The notes: generated by a model from the letters alone, not told the origin. 54,443 nt of DNA from Marivita sp. (GCF_022763305.1 NZ_JALEGT010000033.1:1-54443), one strand, 5' to 3'; counted from the first letter of the stretch, positions 11,607-21,269 are shown. Translations and numbers: made by a program.

Positions 11607-12346
11607 CCGCAACCGTCACCGAGATCTGGCGACACCCGATCAAGAGCCACGGTCGGGAAGCGCTGGACTCGGTCACAGTTGCCGCGGGCGGCACGGTCCC
11701 CTTCGACAGGGTTTGGGCCGTTGCGCATGAACGGTCCAAAGCAGATGGGTCCGAATGGGTCAGCTGCGGACACTTTTGCCGGGTTGCCAAGCTGCCAAGT
11801 CTGATGGCCATAACGGCTCGGTTCGATGAGGCGCAGAGCCGGATCACCCTCAGCCATCCCGATCTGCCGGATCTGACCTTCGATCCCGACGGCGACAGCA
11901 TGGCTTTTCTTGACTGGGCTCAGACGCTTGTACTTGAAGACGCGCTTCGGCCCGCGCGGCTCATCAAGGCCCGTGCACAGGCCTTCACCGACAGCGATTT
12001 TCCAAGCGTCACGCTTTGCAATCATGCGTCCCATCGTGCTGTGGAACAGCGGGTGGGACAGCCCCTGTCCCATCTGCGCTGGCGCGGAAATATCTGGATC
12101 GACGGATTGGCGCCGTGGGAAGAGTTCGATTGGGAGGGCCGCGAGGTTCGGATCGGTGAAGCCGTGCTTCGCGTGCGCGAACGAACCGACCGCTGCAAAT
12201 CGACCCACAGCAACCCCGCGACCGGCAAACGTGATGTGGATGTGCTGAGTGCGCTGGACAGCTGGGGGCATCAGGATTTCTCGGTCCGGGCCGAAGTGAT
12301 CCAGGGCGGAGCAATCAAAACCGGCGACGAGGTGGCCCGTGTCTGA
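11603..12346 (+). CDS. MOSC domain protein
   Basis: A 247-residue protein with an N-terminal MOSC_N beta-barrel (MTATVTEIWRHPIKSHGRE) and a MOSC domain. The conserved cysteine expected to bind a sulfur or molybdenum-cofactor-related ligand lies in RTDRCKSTHSNPATG near residue 200. MOSC proteins include mitochondrial amidoxime reductases and molybdenum-cofactor sulfurases; the exact reaction here cannot be told from sequence. The start overlaps the yidC stop (ATGA) and the end overlaps yihA by eight bases, so translational coupling is likely. The position between yidC and yihA is, to my knowledge, a conserved arrangement in Rhodobacteraceae. Confidence 0.9.
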   Translation: MTATVTEIWRHPIKSHGREALDSVTVAAGGTVPFDRVWAVAHERSKADGSEWVSCGHFCRVAKLPSLMAITARFDEAQSRITLSHPDLPDLTFDPDGDSMAFLDWAQTLVLEDALRPARLIKARAQAFTDSDFPSVTLCNHASHRAVEQRVGQPLSHLRWRGNIWIDGLAPWEEFDWEGREVRIGEAVLRVRERTDRCKSTHSNPATGKRDVDVLSALDSWGHQDFSVRAEVIQGGAIKTGDEVARV

Positions 12347-12998
12347 GATGAAGCTTCCCTTCCCCCTTGCGGAAGAACCCGACGAGTTGAGCCGGGAAAC
12401 CGGACGCAAGCTCTTTGCCGGAGAGGTCGATTTCCTCAAAGGTGTGGTGGCCATGTCGGGCCTGCCTGCGGATGACCGGATCGAGGTCTGCTTCGCCGGG
12501 CGATCCAATGTGGGGAAATCCTCGCTGATCAATGCGATCACCGGGCGCAAGGCACTGGCTCGCGCGTCGAACACGCCGGGCCGCACCCAAGAGATCAACT
12601 ATTTCACTCTGGGTGACGAACGGTATCTAGTGGACTTGCCCGGCTACGGCTACGCGAATGCACCGGTGAAAGTGGTCGAGAAATGGCAGGCGCTTCTCAA
12701 GCAATACCTGTCGGGTCGCGCCAGCTTGCGCCGCGCCTTCGTGCTGGTTGACAGCCGACACGGGATCAAGCCGGTTGACGAAGAGATCATGACGCTTCTC
12801 GACAAGAGCGCGGTTGCGTTTCAGGTGGTGCTGACCAAGTCCGACAAGATCAAACCAACACAGCTCGACGGACTTTTGACGCAGGTGCGGGGCAAGCTGG
12901 CCAAACACCCAGCCGCCTATCCGGAACTCGTGCTGACAAGCAGCGACAAGGGCGATGGAATCGCCACCCTGCGCAGCATCATCGCCGGGATCGTCTGA
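12339..12998 (+). CDS. yihA: Ribosome biogenesis GTPase YihA/YsxC (EngB)
   Basis: An EngB-type GTPase of 219 residues, involved in late assembly of the large ribosomal subunit. All G motifs are present: G1 GRSNVGKSSL (about 52-61), G2 TPGRTQEI, G3 DLPGYG, G4 TKSDK and G5 TSS near the C-terminus. The start lies inside the end of the MOSC gene (eight-base overlap), so it is probably translated from the same transcript. Confidence 0.96.
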   Translation: MSEMKLPFPLAEEPDELSRETGRKLFAGEVDFLKGVVAMSGLPADDRIEVCFAGRSNVGKSSLINAITGRKALARASNTPGRTQEINYFTLGDERYLVDLPGYGYANAPVKVVEKWQALLKQYLSGRASLRRAFVLVDSRHGIKPVDEEIMTLLDKSAVAFQVVLTKSDKIKPTQLDGLLTQVRGKLAKHPAAYPELVLTSSDKGDGIATLRSIIAGIV

Positions 12999-13082
12999 TC
13001 GCAAAACGGCTTGCCTCTGCGAGAGGCATGTCGCACACAGGATGCATGCCGGACATGGGTCCGGTCTGGACCGAGAACAAAC

Positions 13083-13952
13083 ATGAAATCCCGAGACATG
13101 AATCACGACTGGATCGCAACCGCCCGTACCCTGTCCGAGGCCCTTCCCTTCATGCAGCGCTACGCTGGCGCCATCGTTGTGGTCAAGTTCGGCGGCAACG
13201 CGATGGGAGACGAGGCGGCGATGGCGGAATTCGCACGCGACATCGTCCTCATGCGCCAGGTCGGCATCAACCCGGTTGTGGTGCATGGCGGCGGCCCGAT
13301 GATCAACGACATGCTGACCAAACTGGGCATCAAGTCGGAGTTCGTCCGGGGCAAGCGCGTCACGGACAAGGCAACGGTCGAAGTGGTCGAGATGGTTCTG
13401 ACGGGCCTTGTGAACAAGCGCATCGTGCAGGCGATCATGGACGAAGGTGGTCGCGCGGTGGGTCTGTCGGGCAAGGATGACGACCTTATGGTTTGCGAGG
13501 CGGACGATCCCGAACTGGGGTTCGTTGGCCGTCCGGTCGAGATGAATCCGCAGGTGCTGCGCGACCTCTTCAAGGCAGGGATCATTCCCGTGGTGGCGCC
13601 CGTTGCAACGGGCATGAACCCGAATGAGACCTTCAATGTGAACGGCGACACGGCGGCTGGTGCCATTGCCGGCGCGCTCAAGGCCGACCGGTTGTTGCTG
13701 TTGACCGATGTCAGCGGTGTGAAGGACGGCAGCGGAAATGTCGTCACTGCAATGACACCGGAAGAGGTCAGCGCGATGATCGAGGACGGGACCATCGCAG
13801 GGGGTATGATCCCCAAGACGGAAACCGCGCTCAAGGCCATCGAAGACGGGGTGCGCGCCGTGGTGATCCTGGATGGTCGTGTGCCCAATGCCTGTCTGCT
13901 GGAGCTGTTCACGGAACACGGTGCCGGATCACTGATCCGCCCCAAACGGTGA
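13083..13952 (+). CDS. argB: Acetylglutamate kinase
   Basis: ArgB phosphorylates N-acetylglutamate in arginine biosynthesis. The 289-residue product carries the amino-acid-kinase glycine loops [12 protein letters not shown] and [10 protein letters not shown], the GLSGKDDDL segment, and the NADTAAG-like [15 protein letters not shown]/substrate region, with the terminal GGMIPK motif. I chose the ATG at 13083 ([10 protein letters not shown]); the ATG at 13098 (MNHDW) is the alternative. The extra upstream frame lacks similarity to the family. Its last bases overlap the GTG start of the ferredoxin-like gene. Confidence 0.96.
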   Translation: MKSRDMNHDWIATARTLSEALPFMQRYAGAIVVVKFGGNAMGDEAAMAEFARDIVLMRQVGINPVVVHGGGPMINDMLTKLGIKSEFVRGKRVTDKATVEVVEMVLTGLVNKRIVQAIMDEGGRAVGLSGKDDDLMVCEADDPELGFVGRPVEMNPQVLRDLFKAGIIPVVAPVATGMNPNETFNVNGDTAAGAIAGALKADRLLLLTDVSGVKDGSGNVVTAMTPEEVSAMIEDGTIAGGMIPKTETALKAIEDGVRAVVILDGRVPNACLLELFTEHGAGSLIRPKR

Positions 13953-14602
13953 CGCTGACCGAGCTCGAGGCGTCGGCACGCCGGGTCGGTCTGGCATTGC
14001 GTGGGGCCTTTCATCCCGGCAAGGACGACGCGGCACCGATCGGAACCCGGACGCTGGTTCTGCTGGGACCGGATGAACCAGCCTTCTGGCGGATCTTCAC
14101 GTCATCCCCGGAATATCTGGATGGCGCTCCGCATCCGTTGGACCGTTGGTCAAAACGTGTCGTTATGGACTGTGCAGCGCCTGTGGGGGGCAAGGCTCTG
14201 TTCCCCTATGACGGGCCGCCCTACCCGCCCTTCCTGCGGTGGGCCGCGCGGACCGGAGACAGCTGGTCATCCCCTGTCGCCTTGCTGGTGCACAAATCGG
14301 CCGGCCTATTCATCAGCTTTCGCGCCGCGCTTGCGCTTCCTGACCGGTTGGACCTTGACCCACCGTCGCGCAGCCCATGTCTGACCTGCGAGACGCGTCC
14401 GTGCGAAACAGCGTGTCCTGTTGGCGCTCTTGCTCCGGATCAAGCGTATGACGTGCCGGCCTGCATGGCCCACATGCGCTCTGAAGACGGTGTCGCCTGC
14501 CGCGAAGGCTGTATGGTCCGGCGCGCCTGCCCCGTGTCACAGCGCTTTGGCCGTTTGTCGGAACAATCCGCTTTCCACATGCGCGCGTTTTTGGGAGAGT
14601 GA
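13949..14602 (+). CDS. Ferredoxin-like iron-sulfur protein
   Basis: A 217-residue soluble protein starting at a GTG that overlaps the argB stop (GTGA). The C-terminal third is cysteine-rich: [19 protein letters not shown], then [16 protein letters not shown] and RACPVSQ, the spacing expected for 4Fe-4S ferredoxin-type cluster ligands. The N-terminal two-thirds ([31 protein letters not shown]) match an uncharacterised ferredoxin-like family that I recall as common in Rhodobacterales. Electron carrier or redox enzyme accessory role is an inference; no partner enzyme sits nearby. Confidence 0.8.
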   Translation: MTLTELEASARRVGLALRGAFHPGKDDAAPIGTRTLVLLGPDEPAFWRIFTSSPEYLDGAPHPLDRWSKRVVMDCAAPVGGKALFPYDGPPYPPFLRWAARTGDSWSSPVALLVHKSAGLFISFRAALALPDRLDLDPPSRSPCLTCETRPCETACPVGALAPDQAYDVPACMAHMRSEDGVACREGCMVRRACPVSQRFGRLSEQSAFHMRAFLGE

Positions 14603-14629
14603 CGCGCACGCAACGAAAAGGCTGTCCCT

Positions 14630-15136
14630 GTGAAACGACTGATCCTCATGCGTCATGCCAAGTCGGATTGGTCCGCCTCGGGTGATGACCATGGCAGGCC
14701 CCTGAATGCGCGCGGCAAAGACAGCGCTGCGGCGATGGGCCGTTGGGTTGAGGATCAGGGTTGGACACCGGACGAGGTGCTCTGCTCGACCGCGACACGG
14801 ACGCGACAGACCCTGACGCTGCTTGGCCTACCGCACCTGCCGACACGCTTCGAACGCACACTCTACCTCGCCGAGGCCGACGAGATCATCGACACGCTGC
14901 GCAGTGCCGAGGCCGATACGGTTCTGCTCGTGGGGCACAATTTCGGTATTGCGGAATGCGCGCATGCGCTGGTGAAAACATGGCCCGATCACCCGCGTTT
15001 TTCGGACTATCCGACCTGCGCCACAAGCTTGATCCGCTTCGATGTCACGGATTGGGGCGATATCCGCGAAGGCATCGGAGTCTGCGATGACTTTGCCGTG
15101 CCTCGCGAGGTGATTGCGGGCAGTCAGCCGGGCTGA
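14630..15136 (+). CDS. SixA-type histidine phosphatase
   Basis: A 168-residue histidine-phosphatase-superfamily protein. The catalytic RHA motif is at residues 8-10 (LILMRHAKSDW), followed by STATRTRQT with the second conserved arginine, and LLVGHNFG with the second histidine. Size and the MRHAKS..W signature match phosphohistidine phosphatases of the SixA group rather than phosphoglycerate mutase. Translation begins at GTG 14630. The physiological phosphoprotein target is unknown. It ends 18 bases before a bidirectional-looking terminator. Confidence 0.85.
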   Translation: MKRLILMRHAKSDWSASGDDHGRPLNARGKDSAAAMGRWVEDQGWTPDEVLCSTATRTRQTLTLLGLPHLPTRFERTLYLAEADEIIDTLRSAEADTVLLVGHNFGIAECAHALVKTWPDHPRFSDYPTCATSLIRFDVTDWGDIREGIGVCDDFAVPREVIAGSQPG

Positions 15137-15154
15137 CCAAGGTCTCATGAAAAA

Positions 15155-15179
15155 ACGCCCCGGATCGGGTCCGGGGCGT
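15155..15179 (-). terminator. Rho-independent terminator of the aap operon
   Basis: A perfect 10-bp stem ACGCCCCGGA / TCCGGGGCGT with a five-base loop. Read on the minus strand it is followed by a run of six T, 26 bases past the aapP stop codon, so it fits as terminator of the aapJQMP operon. On the plus strand a shorter T run (GTTTT) follows, so it may also stop transcription from the SixA-like gene. Confidence 0.85.
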
Positions 15180-15204
15180 CGTTTTGGTGCAGGAGCACCG
15201 AGGC

Positions 15205-15978
15205 TCAATGACCGAGGATCTGGCTCAGGAAGAGCTTGGTCCGGTCGTTCTGCGGGTTGTTGAAGAACTCTTCCGGTTCGTTCTGTTCCACGATCTGACC
15301 CGCGTCCATGAAGATCACACGGTTTGCAACCTGACGGGCAAAGCCCATCTCGTGTGTCACGCAGAGCATGGTCATGCCTTCTTCGGCAAGGCTCACCATC
15401 GTGTCGAGCACTTCCTTGATCATTTCCGGGTCAAGTGCCGACGTCGGTTCATCAAAGAGCATGATGCGCGGACGCATGCAGAGCGAGCGGGCAATCGCAA
15501 CGCGCTGTTGCTGACCACCCGAGAGCTGGCCGGGATATTTGTTGGCCTGCTCGGGGATCTTGACCTTCTCGAGGAAATGCATCGCGGTCTGTTCCGCCTC
15601 GCGCTTGGGGATCTTGCGCACCCAGATCGGGGCCAGCGTACAATTCTCCAGAATGGTGAGGTGCGGAAACAGGTTGAAGTGTTGAAACACCATCCCGACC
15701 TCGGACCGGATCGTGTCGATGTTCTTGATGTCCGAGGACAGCAACGTGCCATCAACCGTGATCGAGCCCTTCTGATGCTCTTCCAGCGCGTTGATGCAGC
15801 GGATCAGCGTCGACTTGCCCGAACCGGACGGTCCGGCGATGACGATGCGCTCGCCCCGGTAGACCGTGAGGTCGATGTCGCGGAGCACGTGGAACGTGCC
15901 GTACCACTTGTTCATCTTTTCGATCTGGATTGCCACCTCGTCCGAGACAGCCATTTGTGCCTGTGAAGTATCAGCCAT
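15205..15978 (-). CDS. aapP: General L-amino acid ABC transporter ATP-binding protein
   Basis: ATPase of the polar/general amino acid importer. The 257-residue sequence has Walker [10 protein letters not shown] (49-57), the Q-loop region MVFQHFN, the ABC signature LSGGQQQ (152-158), Walker [14 protein letters not shown] (172-184) and the switch histidine in VTHEMGFA. It is the last gene of a minus-strand operon with two permeases and a binding protein, followed by a strong terminator. The set and order (J, Q, M, P) match the Aap system of rhizobia and roseobacters. Confidence 0.95.
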   Translation of the reverse strand: MADTSQAQMAVSDEVAIQIEKMNKWYGTFHVLRDIDLTVYRGERIVIAGPSGSGKSTLIRCINALEEHQKGSITVDGTLLSSDIKNIDTIRSEVGMVFQHFNLFPHLTILENCTLAPIWVRKIPKREAEQTAMHFLEKVKIPEQANKYPGQLSGGQQQRVAIARSLCMRPRIMLFDEPTSALDPEMIKEVLDTMVSLAEEGMTMLCVTHEMGFARQVANRVIFMDAGQIVEQNEPEEFFNNPQNDRTKLFLSQILGH

Positions 15979-16026
15979 GTGTTGGCCTCCTGTGTCTTGC
16001 CCTGTCGTTGATGCGACCCGAGGGCA

Positions 16027-17322
16027 CTATCGGTGATCGGTGGCAAGCTGACGCTCGAGCCACTGTGAATATTTCGAGATGCTGAAGCAGACGATGAAGA
16101 ACACGAAGACAGCAAAGCCCCAGAGCTCCCAATAGACGCCGTTCCATTCCGTCGATGCGAGGATCGGCCCGCGGATCATGCCCACGAGATCGAACATCGA
16201 AATCACCGACACCAGCGTCGTGTCCTTGAACAGACCTACCGCCACGTTCACGATACCCGGGATGGAAATCTTGAGCGCCTGCGGCAGGATGATCAGGCGC
16301 ATCGACTGCGCATAGTCCAGACCGAGGCTGTCCGCCGCTTCGTACTGACCACGCGGCAGCGCGGCCAGACCACCCCGGATCACCTCTGCGATATAGGCGG
16401 CCGAGAACATCGTGATCATGATGATGACGCGAAGAACCAGGTCGATATTCGCATCTGGCGGGAAGAAGTAAGCCAGCACCACGTTCGCCACGAAGAGCAG
16501 AGTGATCAGCGGGACACCGCGGATAAACTCGATGAAGACGACGCAGATCCACTTGATCACCGGCATCGACGATTGACGCCCCAGCGCCAACATGATGCCG
16601 AGCGGTAGCGACAGCGACACGCAGACCGTGCCGAGGATCATGTTGAGCATGAAGCCGCCAAGGTCGCGGGACGGGATCGCCTGAATGGCCAGAACATCCG
16701 GCATTGACGCGGGGATGATCCCTCCGGCCCAGATCACCACGATCGCGGCAACCAAGCCCGCCACCATGCCCATCGCAAAGCTTTGGCGCTCGAATTGCTT
16801 GAACGCGAAATAGCCTGCGATCAATCCCACCAGCACCATCAACGGAATGAGCAGCGTGCCGCCCCAGATCAGCCAGTAGGCCAGAAACGGGTAGATGCCC
16901 GTGAAGACCAGCATCTGGCGCGGCGCTTTTGGATAGAGCACCGGAGCAATGGCGACGATCAGCAGAACAAAGGCCAAGGTCGGGCGCCAATACGCCTCGG
17001 GCGGGTAAGTGAACCCGAAGAGCAGCTGGTTCCAGCGTTCCGTCAGAACCGAGAAACAGGCCCCGGTCATGCCGCCGAGCATCTCGCGGCACTCGGCCAG
17101 AGAGCTGGTGTTCCAGATGCCATTGGCGAACCAGGGATAGGCATTCGTGACGATCACGAAGATGAAGTAGAGCGACAAGAGGGTCAGGATCGAGTTGAAC
17201 CAGCCCTTGAACAGGTTCTCCCGCATCCACTTGATGACCCCTGCCTCGGACGCGGGGGGCGGTTGTTCCGGCAACATGGTGTCGCGGACGAAGGCAACGG
17301 TCTGCGCATGTGTATCTGACAT
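16027..17322 (-). CDS. aapM: General L-amino acid ABC transporter permease AapM
   Basis: An inner-membrane permease of the HisM/GlnP family, 431 residues, longer than ordinary polar amino acid permeases because of an extended N-terminal half with several membrane segments (for example PTLAFVLLIVAIAPVLY and YPFLAYWLIWGGTLLIPLMV). The C-terminal part contains the EAA-type cytoplasmic loop (YEAADSLGLDYAQSMRLIILPQA), the contact for the ATPase. It starts one base after the stop of aapQ, indicating tight coupling, and is followed by aapP after 48 bases. Confidence 0.94.
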   Translation of the reverse strand: MSDTHAQTVAFVRDTMLPEQPPPASEAGVIKWMRENLFKGWFNSILTLLSLYFIFVIVTNAYPWFANGIWNTSSLAECREMLGGMTGACFSVLTERWNQLLFGFTYPPEAYWRPTLAFVLLIVAIAPVLYPKAPRQMLVFTGIYPFLAYWLIWGGTLLIPLMVLVGLIAGYFAFKQFERQSFAMGMVAGLVAAIVVIWAGGIIPASMPDVLAIQAIPSRDLGGFMLNMILGTVCVSLSLPLGIMLALGRQSSMPVIKWICVVFIEFIRGVPLITLLFVANVVLAYFFPPDANIDLVLRVIIMITMFSAAYIAEVIRGGLAALPRGQYEAADSLGLDYAQSMRLIILPQALKISIPGIVNVAVGLFKDTTLVSVISMFDLVGMIRGPILASTEWNGVYWELWGFAVFVFFIVCFSISKYSQWLERQLATDHR

Positions 17323-17323
17323 C

Positions 17324-18538
17324 TCAGCGCTCCTTCAGTTTCACGGCGTTGTTGTAGACGTTCATGATCGCCGAGATCGCAAGCGAGATGGCGAGGTAGA
17401 ACAGCATGAGCAGGAAGATCGCCTCGATCGCACGGCCGGTCTGGTTGAGCGTGATCCCTCCCAGCGTGCCGGTCAGGTCCATATACCCCACGGCGATCGC
17501 CAACGACGAGTTCTTGGTCAGGTTCAGGTACTGCGAAATCAGCGGCGGGATGATCACCCGGAGTGCCTGCGGCAGGATGACGAGGTTCATGATCCGGCCC
17601 GGGCGCAGCCCCAGCGAGGCGGCGGCCTCGGTCTGCCCTTTGCTCACCGCGAGGATACCGGCACGCACGTTTTCCGCGATGAAGGCGGCGGTATAGATGG
17701 ACAGGGCGAACCAGAGTGCGATCAGGGAGTTGCGCATGAAGATGCCGCCCTGAAAGTTGAAGCCGGCAAGCTCGGGATATTCGAGCGAGATGGGACGACC
17801 CATGATGAAATAGGCGAGGATCGTCGGGATGAAAAAGATCGCCAGCGACGGCCAGAGCGTCGGGATCAACTGCCCCCGGTCGTAAAGCGCCTTCTTGGCA
17901 TACCGGCGGAATGCAAAGATCCCCGCAATCGACGCAAGGAACACGGCAACCACAACACCCGAGCCCGCACCAAAGATCGGCGCAGGGGTATAGAACCCAC
18001 GGCCGGTGAAGGCGAACATGCCGAACACCATCGAGGCCGTGGCATCATCACCCCGGAAATCGCGGGGCTGCGGCAGGACGGCGATGAAGATCGCCATGAT
18101 GATCAGGATCCAGATCAGAACCGGAACGTTTCGGAAAATCTCGACGTAGATCGACATCAACTGCCGGACAAGCCAGTTGTTGCTCAGCCTGAGAACACCC
18201 ACCAGCACACCGATAATGGTGGCCATGATGCATCCAAGGAAGGCGACCAGCAGCGTGTTCAGCACCCCGACAAGGGAGGCGCGCCAATGGGTCGATTGGC
18301 TGGTGTAGGGGATCAGTGTCTGGTTGATGTCGTACCCGGCAGGCTCGCCCAGAAACTGGTAGGAGATGTTCAGTCCGGCGGCCTGCAGGTTTGCCAGCAG
18401 ATTATAGCCCAGATAGGCGAAGGCCAGGATGAGCAGGATCAGCGCGATGAATTGAAACGTATAGGACCGGTAGCGCGTGTCGTTGATCAGCATCGACAGC
18501 TGAAACGACCCCGACGGTGGGTCTGAAATCGTGGACAT
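17324..18538 (-). CDS. aapQ: General L-amino acid ABC transporter permease AapQ
   Basis: The partner permease of AapM, 404 residues with multiple hydrophobic segments (for example FQFIALILLILAFAYLGYNL near the N-terminus) and the EAA loop TEAAASLGLRPGRIMNLVILPQA near the C-terminus. AapQ and AapM would form the heterodimeric membrane channel. The gene follows aapJ after a 128-base gap that contains a strong hairpin, an arrangement expected to give less permease than binding protein. Confidence 0.94.
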   Translation of the reverse strand: MSTISDPPSGSFQLSMLINDTRYRSYTFQFIALILLILAFAYLGYNLLANLQAAGLNISYQFLGEPAGYDINQTLIPYTSQSTHWRASLVGVLNTLLVAFLGCIMATIIGVLVGVLRLSNNWLVRQLMSIYVEIFRNVPVLIWILIIMAIFIAVLPQPRDFRGDDATASMVFGMFAFTGRGFYTPAPIFGAGSGVVVAVFLASIAGIFAFRRYAKKALYDRGQLIPTLWPSLAIFFIPTILAYFIMGRPISLEYPELAGFNFQGGIFMRNSLIALWFALSIYTAAFIAENVRAGILAVSKGQTEAAASLGLRPGRIMNLVILPQALRVIIPPLISQYLNLTKNSSLAIAVGYMDLTGTLGGITLNQTGRAIEAIFLLMLFYLAISLAISAIMNVYNNAVKLKER

Positions 18539-18622
18539 TGTGTTATCCCTGTTTTTCCGGATTCTCTTGGCGGCGCTTGACGCGCTCTACTGCCTGATCC
18601 GAAGGCTTTTTGTTTGATTTGA

Positions 18623-18652
18623 AAAAGGGCGCGGAGTGACCCGCGCCCTTTT
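18623..18652 (-). terminator. Attenuator hairpin between aapJ and aapQ
   Basis: A perfect 12-bp stem AAAAGGGCGCGG / CCGCGCCCTTTT with a six-base loop, followed on the minus strand by five T. It lies 14 bases past the aapJ stop and 84 bases before the aapQ start. Such structures after the binding-protein gene of ABC operons usually act as partial terminators or mRNA stabilisers, keeping the binding protein in excess. Function here is inferred. Confidence 0.85.
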
Positions 18653-18666
18653 CCGTAGTCCCGGTC

Positions 18667-19686
18667 TTAGCGGAAGGGCGGGCTGTAGAGCAGGCCGCCT
18701 TCGGTCCACTGCGCGTTCAGACCGCGCGCCAGACCGATCGGTGTATTCTCACCGATGTTCTTCTCGAAGAGTTCACCGTAGTTGCCGCCAGCCATGATCG
18801 CTTTGACGGCCCAGTCAGCTTCGAGGCCCAGCATCGCGCCAAGCGTGCCTTCTGTGCCCAGCAGACGGTTGATTTCCGGGTTGCTGCCCGGCGCTGCCGC
18901 GAGTTCGGCCACATTCGCCGAGGTCACGCCCAGCTCTTCGGCGGCGATCAGCGCGTTCAGGGTCCAGCGCGCGATGTCGCCCCACTGGTTGTCGCCGTGC
19001 CGGACGAGCGGACCAAGTGGCTCCTTGGAGATGATTTCCGGCAGAACGACGTGGTCGCCCGGGTTTTCAAATGCAGCGCGTGTTGCGGCAAGGCCCGACG
19101 CGTCGGTCGTGTACACGTCGCACGCACCTTCGAGATAGAGCGGCTGTGCTTCGGCGTTCGTCTCGATCGGAACCGGCTCATAGCTGATGTTGTTGGCACG
19201 GAAGAAGTCCGCGAGGTTCAGCTCAGTCGTGGTGCCCGTCTGGATGCAGACGGTTGCGCCATCAAGCTCTTTCGCCGAGGACACACCCAGTTCTTTCGGA
19301 ACCATGAAGCCCTGACCGTCATAGTAGTTGATGCCGACGAATTCGAAGCCGAGATCGACATCGCGCGAGAAGGTCCAGGTGGTGTTGCGTGCAAGCAGAT
19401 CGATCTCACCGGACGCAAGAGCGGTAAAGCGTGTTTTGCCCGTGGTCGGAACGAATTCCACCGCGGTCGGATCGCCCAGAACGGCCGCTGCGACTGCCCG
19501 GCACACGCCGACGTCGAAGCCTTCCCATTCGCCGTTCGCATTCGGCGCTGCAAAACCGACAAGACCGGTCGTCACGCCGCAGTTCAGCTTGCCGCGTGCC
19601 TTCACGTCGTCAAGCGTGGCAGCCGACGCAACGCCAGCCGACAGGCCAGCAACGGTCATAGCGCCAAGAATTGCAATTTTTTTCAT
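18667..19686 (-). CDS. aapJ: General L-amino acid ABC transporter substrate-binding protein
   Basis: Periplasmic binding protein of the Aap importer, 339 residues. The signal peptide MKKIAILGAMTVAGLSAGVASA is followed by TLDDVKARGKLNCGVTTGLVGFAAPNANGE, the usual start of AapJ/BztA proteins. FEFVGINYYDGQGFMV and GLGSNPEI-like segments fit the family. I chose the ATG at 19686 because it begins the signal peptide and has an AGGAAGAGG ribosome binding site; the longer frame has no support. It is first in the operon and probably carries the main promoter in the 180 bases upstream. Confidence 0.96.
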   Translation of the reverse strand: MKKIAILGAMTVAGLSAGVASAATLDDVKARGKLNCGVTTGLVGFAAPNANGEWEGFDVGVCRAVAAAVLGDPTAVEFVPTTGKTRFTALASGEIDLLARNTTWTFSRDVDLGFEFVGINYYDGQGFMVPKELGVSSAKELDGATVCIQTGTTTELNLADFFRANNISYEPVPIETNAEAQPLYLEGACDVYTTDASGLAATRAAFENPGDHVVLPEIISKEPLGPLVRHGDNQWGDIARWTLNALIAAEELGVTSANVAELAAAPGSNPEINRLLGTEGTLGAMLGLEADWAVKAIMAGGNYGELFEKNIGENTPIGLARGLNAQWTEGGLLYSPPFR

Positions 19687-19866
19687 GTTTACCTCTTCCT
19701 GTTTTGCCCACGCCTGAAAGCGCGGTTTCTGACGAGCGCATAAGCGCCCATACGACGAAAGTAGGGAACCCCCCACTCGCGATGAGGCCGATTTTGCGAG
19801 GATTCATTCGCGGAGGTCAAGCCGCATAGCCTATTTTTTGATCACAGGACCCAAGTTTACCGAGCG

Positions 19867-20589
19867 TCAATCGGGCAACTGCCCGTTCAACAATCGCATG
19901 AATTCGCTGGCGTGCAAAAAGGCGGCCTTCTTGTATTCGGCCATCTCCATGGCCTCTTCGTCCTCGCCCCATTGCTCCTGCTGCCAAAGCTCGTCAACGC
20001 GCGATGCCGTCCAAAGCTCTTCGATCGGTTTGGCACCGGCCTTGGCCGCGAAACCGATGATCAAGGACCCGCTGATCGCCACGAGATCGTGGAACGCGGC
20101 CAGTTCGAATGCCGTCATTTCATGCACTTGGCGGCGCAAATGCGCAACGGCGGCGGGGTCCTGAGCAGCGTGCATGATGCCGACCCGTGTTTCGAGCCGG
20201 ACACCCAGTTCGGTTTCCGCCCAGTCCAGAAGCGGGTCCCAATTGGCCTTCTGGCGATCCACAAGTTCGTCCGGCGCATCTGCGCGGTAACACAGAAGAT
20301 CGCTGTCACCGTAATCGGCAAGCATGTCGGCAACCTCGGCATGCTGGATCATCACCTTGTCGATGGCCGCATTCGCGGTGCGCGTGAACGGCATGGTCCG
20401 TGGGTCGATGCGGTCGGTCTGCGCGTCGAATTCCTGGGCGATTCTCGCCGCGAGGGCTTCGCTCGGGACGGACAGCACGGTCTTGGCCGGTGTGCGCACC
20501 GGGCGGCCGTCCAGCGCCACGCCGAAGCCTTGGTCCGTGGCGCGTGCTTCGGCAGAGGTCCAGAATCGTTTCGGGGCCCATTCGGTCAT
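19867..20589 (-). CDS. ATP12-family F1-ATPase assembly chaperone
   Basis: A 240-residue ATP12-type protein. In mitochondria ATP12 binds the F1 alpha subunit during ATP synthase assembly; alphaproteobacteria carry homologues. Recognisable segments are KRFWTSAEA at the N-terminus, VALDGRPVRTPAK, MPFTRTANAAID, and the acidic YGDSDLLCYRAD...QKANWDPLLDWAE motif. Its start overlaps the stop of the HAD phosphatase gene by four bases, so it is the last gene of a minus-strand operon with that gene, the pseudouridine synthase and crcB. Confidence 0.9.
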   Translation of the reverse strand: MTEWAPKRFWTSAEARATDQGFGVALDGRPVRTPAKTVLSVPSEALAARIAQEFDAQTDRIDPRTMPFTRTANAAIDKVMIQHAEVADMLADYGDSDLLCYRADAPDELVDRQKANWDPLLDWAETELGVRLETRVGIMHAAQDPAAVAHLRRQVHEMTAFELAAFHDLVAISGSLIIGFAAKAGAKPIEELWTASRVDELWQQEQWGEDEEAMEMAEYKKAAFLHASEFMRLLNGQLPD

Positions 20590-21269
20590 GCGGGTTCCTC
20601 GCTCAAGCGGGTCAGCGTGGTCAACAGGTCATCCGCGGTGTCCACGATATGATCGGCGTCGGACAGATGCTCTGCCGGATGGTTGCCCCAGGTGACACCG
20701 ATGGCGCGGACACCTGCCGCTTTGGCCATGCGGATGTCATAGCTGGTATCACCGATCATCACCGCATGCTGCGACATCACGCCAGTCTCGGACAACGCGG
20801 CAAAGAGCATCGAGGGATGCGGCTTGGACGGATGCGTGTCGGCAACCTGTGTGGACTGAAAGTACCGTTCAAGGCCATGCTGCGCGATGATGCGGTCCAG
20901 ACCCCGCCGCGACATGCCCGTTGCCGTTGCAAGAAGCGTGTGGTCTTCGGCATGCAGGACATCGAGGACATCGCGCATGCCCGGAAAGAGGATGGCCTTG
21001 GCCTCGGGGCTTGCCGCATCGTGACGCGCCAACGACTCCGCGCGATAGGTGTCCGCAAGTGCTGCATGCACTGCCTCGGGCTGGTCTGGCACCAGCTGCG
21101 CCATGTATTCGGGCAAAGACAGACCGACGCCATGCAGGACCGCTTCGCGCGTCGGTTCTGGCAGATCATGTGCGGCAAAGGCGGCGCAGACGGCCTCCAC
21201 GATATGGGCGCGGCTGTCCACCAACGTGCCGTCGACATCGAACACCACCAGCCGCAGCTGTTCCGGCAT
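20586..21269 (-). CDS. HAD-superfamily hydrolase (phosphoglycolate-phosphatase-like)
   Basis: A 227-residue HAD phosphatase of subfamily IA. Motif I is VVFDVDGTLVDS near the N-terminus (nucleophile and acid/base aspartates), motif II falls around ATGMSRRGL, and motif III/IV is MIGDTSYDIRMAKAAG with the paired aspartates. Such proteins dephosphorylate small sugar phosphates such as phosphoglycolate; the true substrate is not visible. The ATG at 21269 overlaps the stop of the upstream pseudouridine synthase gene (ATGA), and its end overlaps the ATP12 gene. Confidence 0.9.
   Translation of the reverse strand: MPEQLRLVVFDVDGTLVDSRAHIVEAVCAAFAAHDLPEPTREAVLHGVGLSLPEYMAQLVPDQPEAVHAALADTYRAESLARHDAASPEAKAILFPGMRDVLDVLHAEDHTLLATATGMSRRGLDRIIAQHGLERYFQSTQVADTHPSKPHPSMLFAALSETGVMSQHAVMIGDTSYDIRMAKAAGVRAIGVTWGNHPAEHLSDADHIVDTADDLLTTLTRLSEEPA

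Noticed and set aside
9903-11612. A 569-codon open frame on the minus strand
   Set aside because: Antisense to yidC, His/Asp-rich shadow translation without any family pattern.
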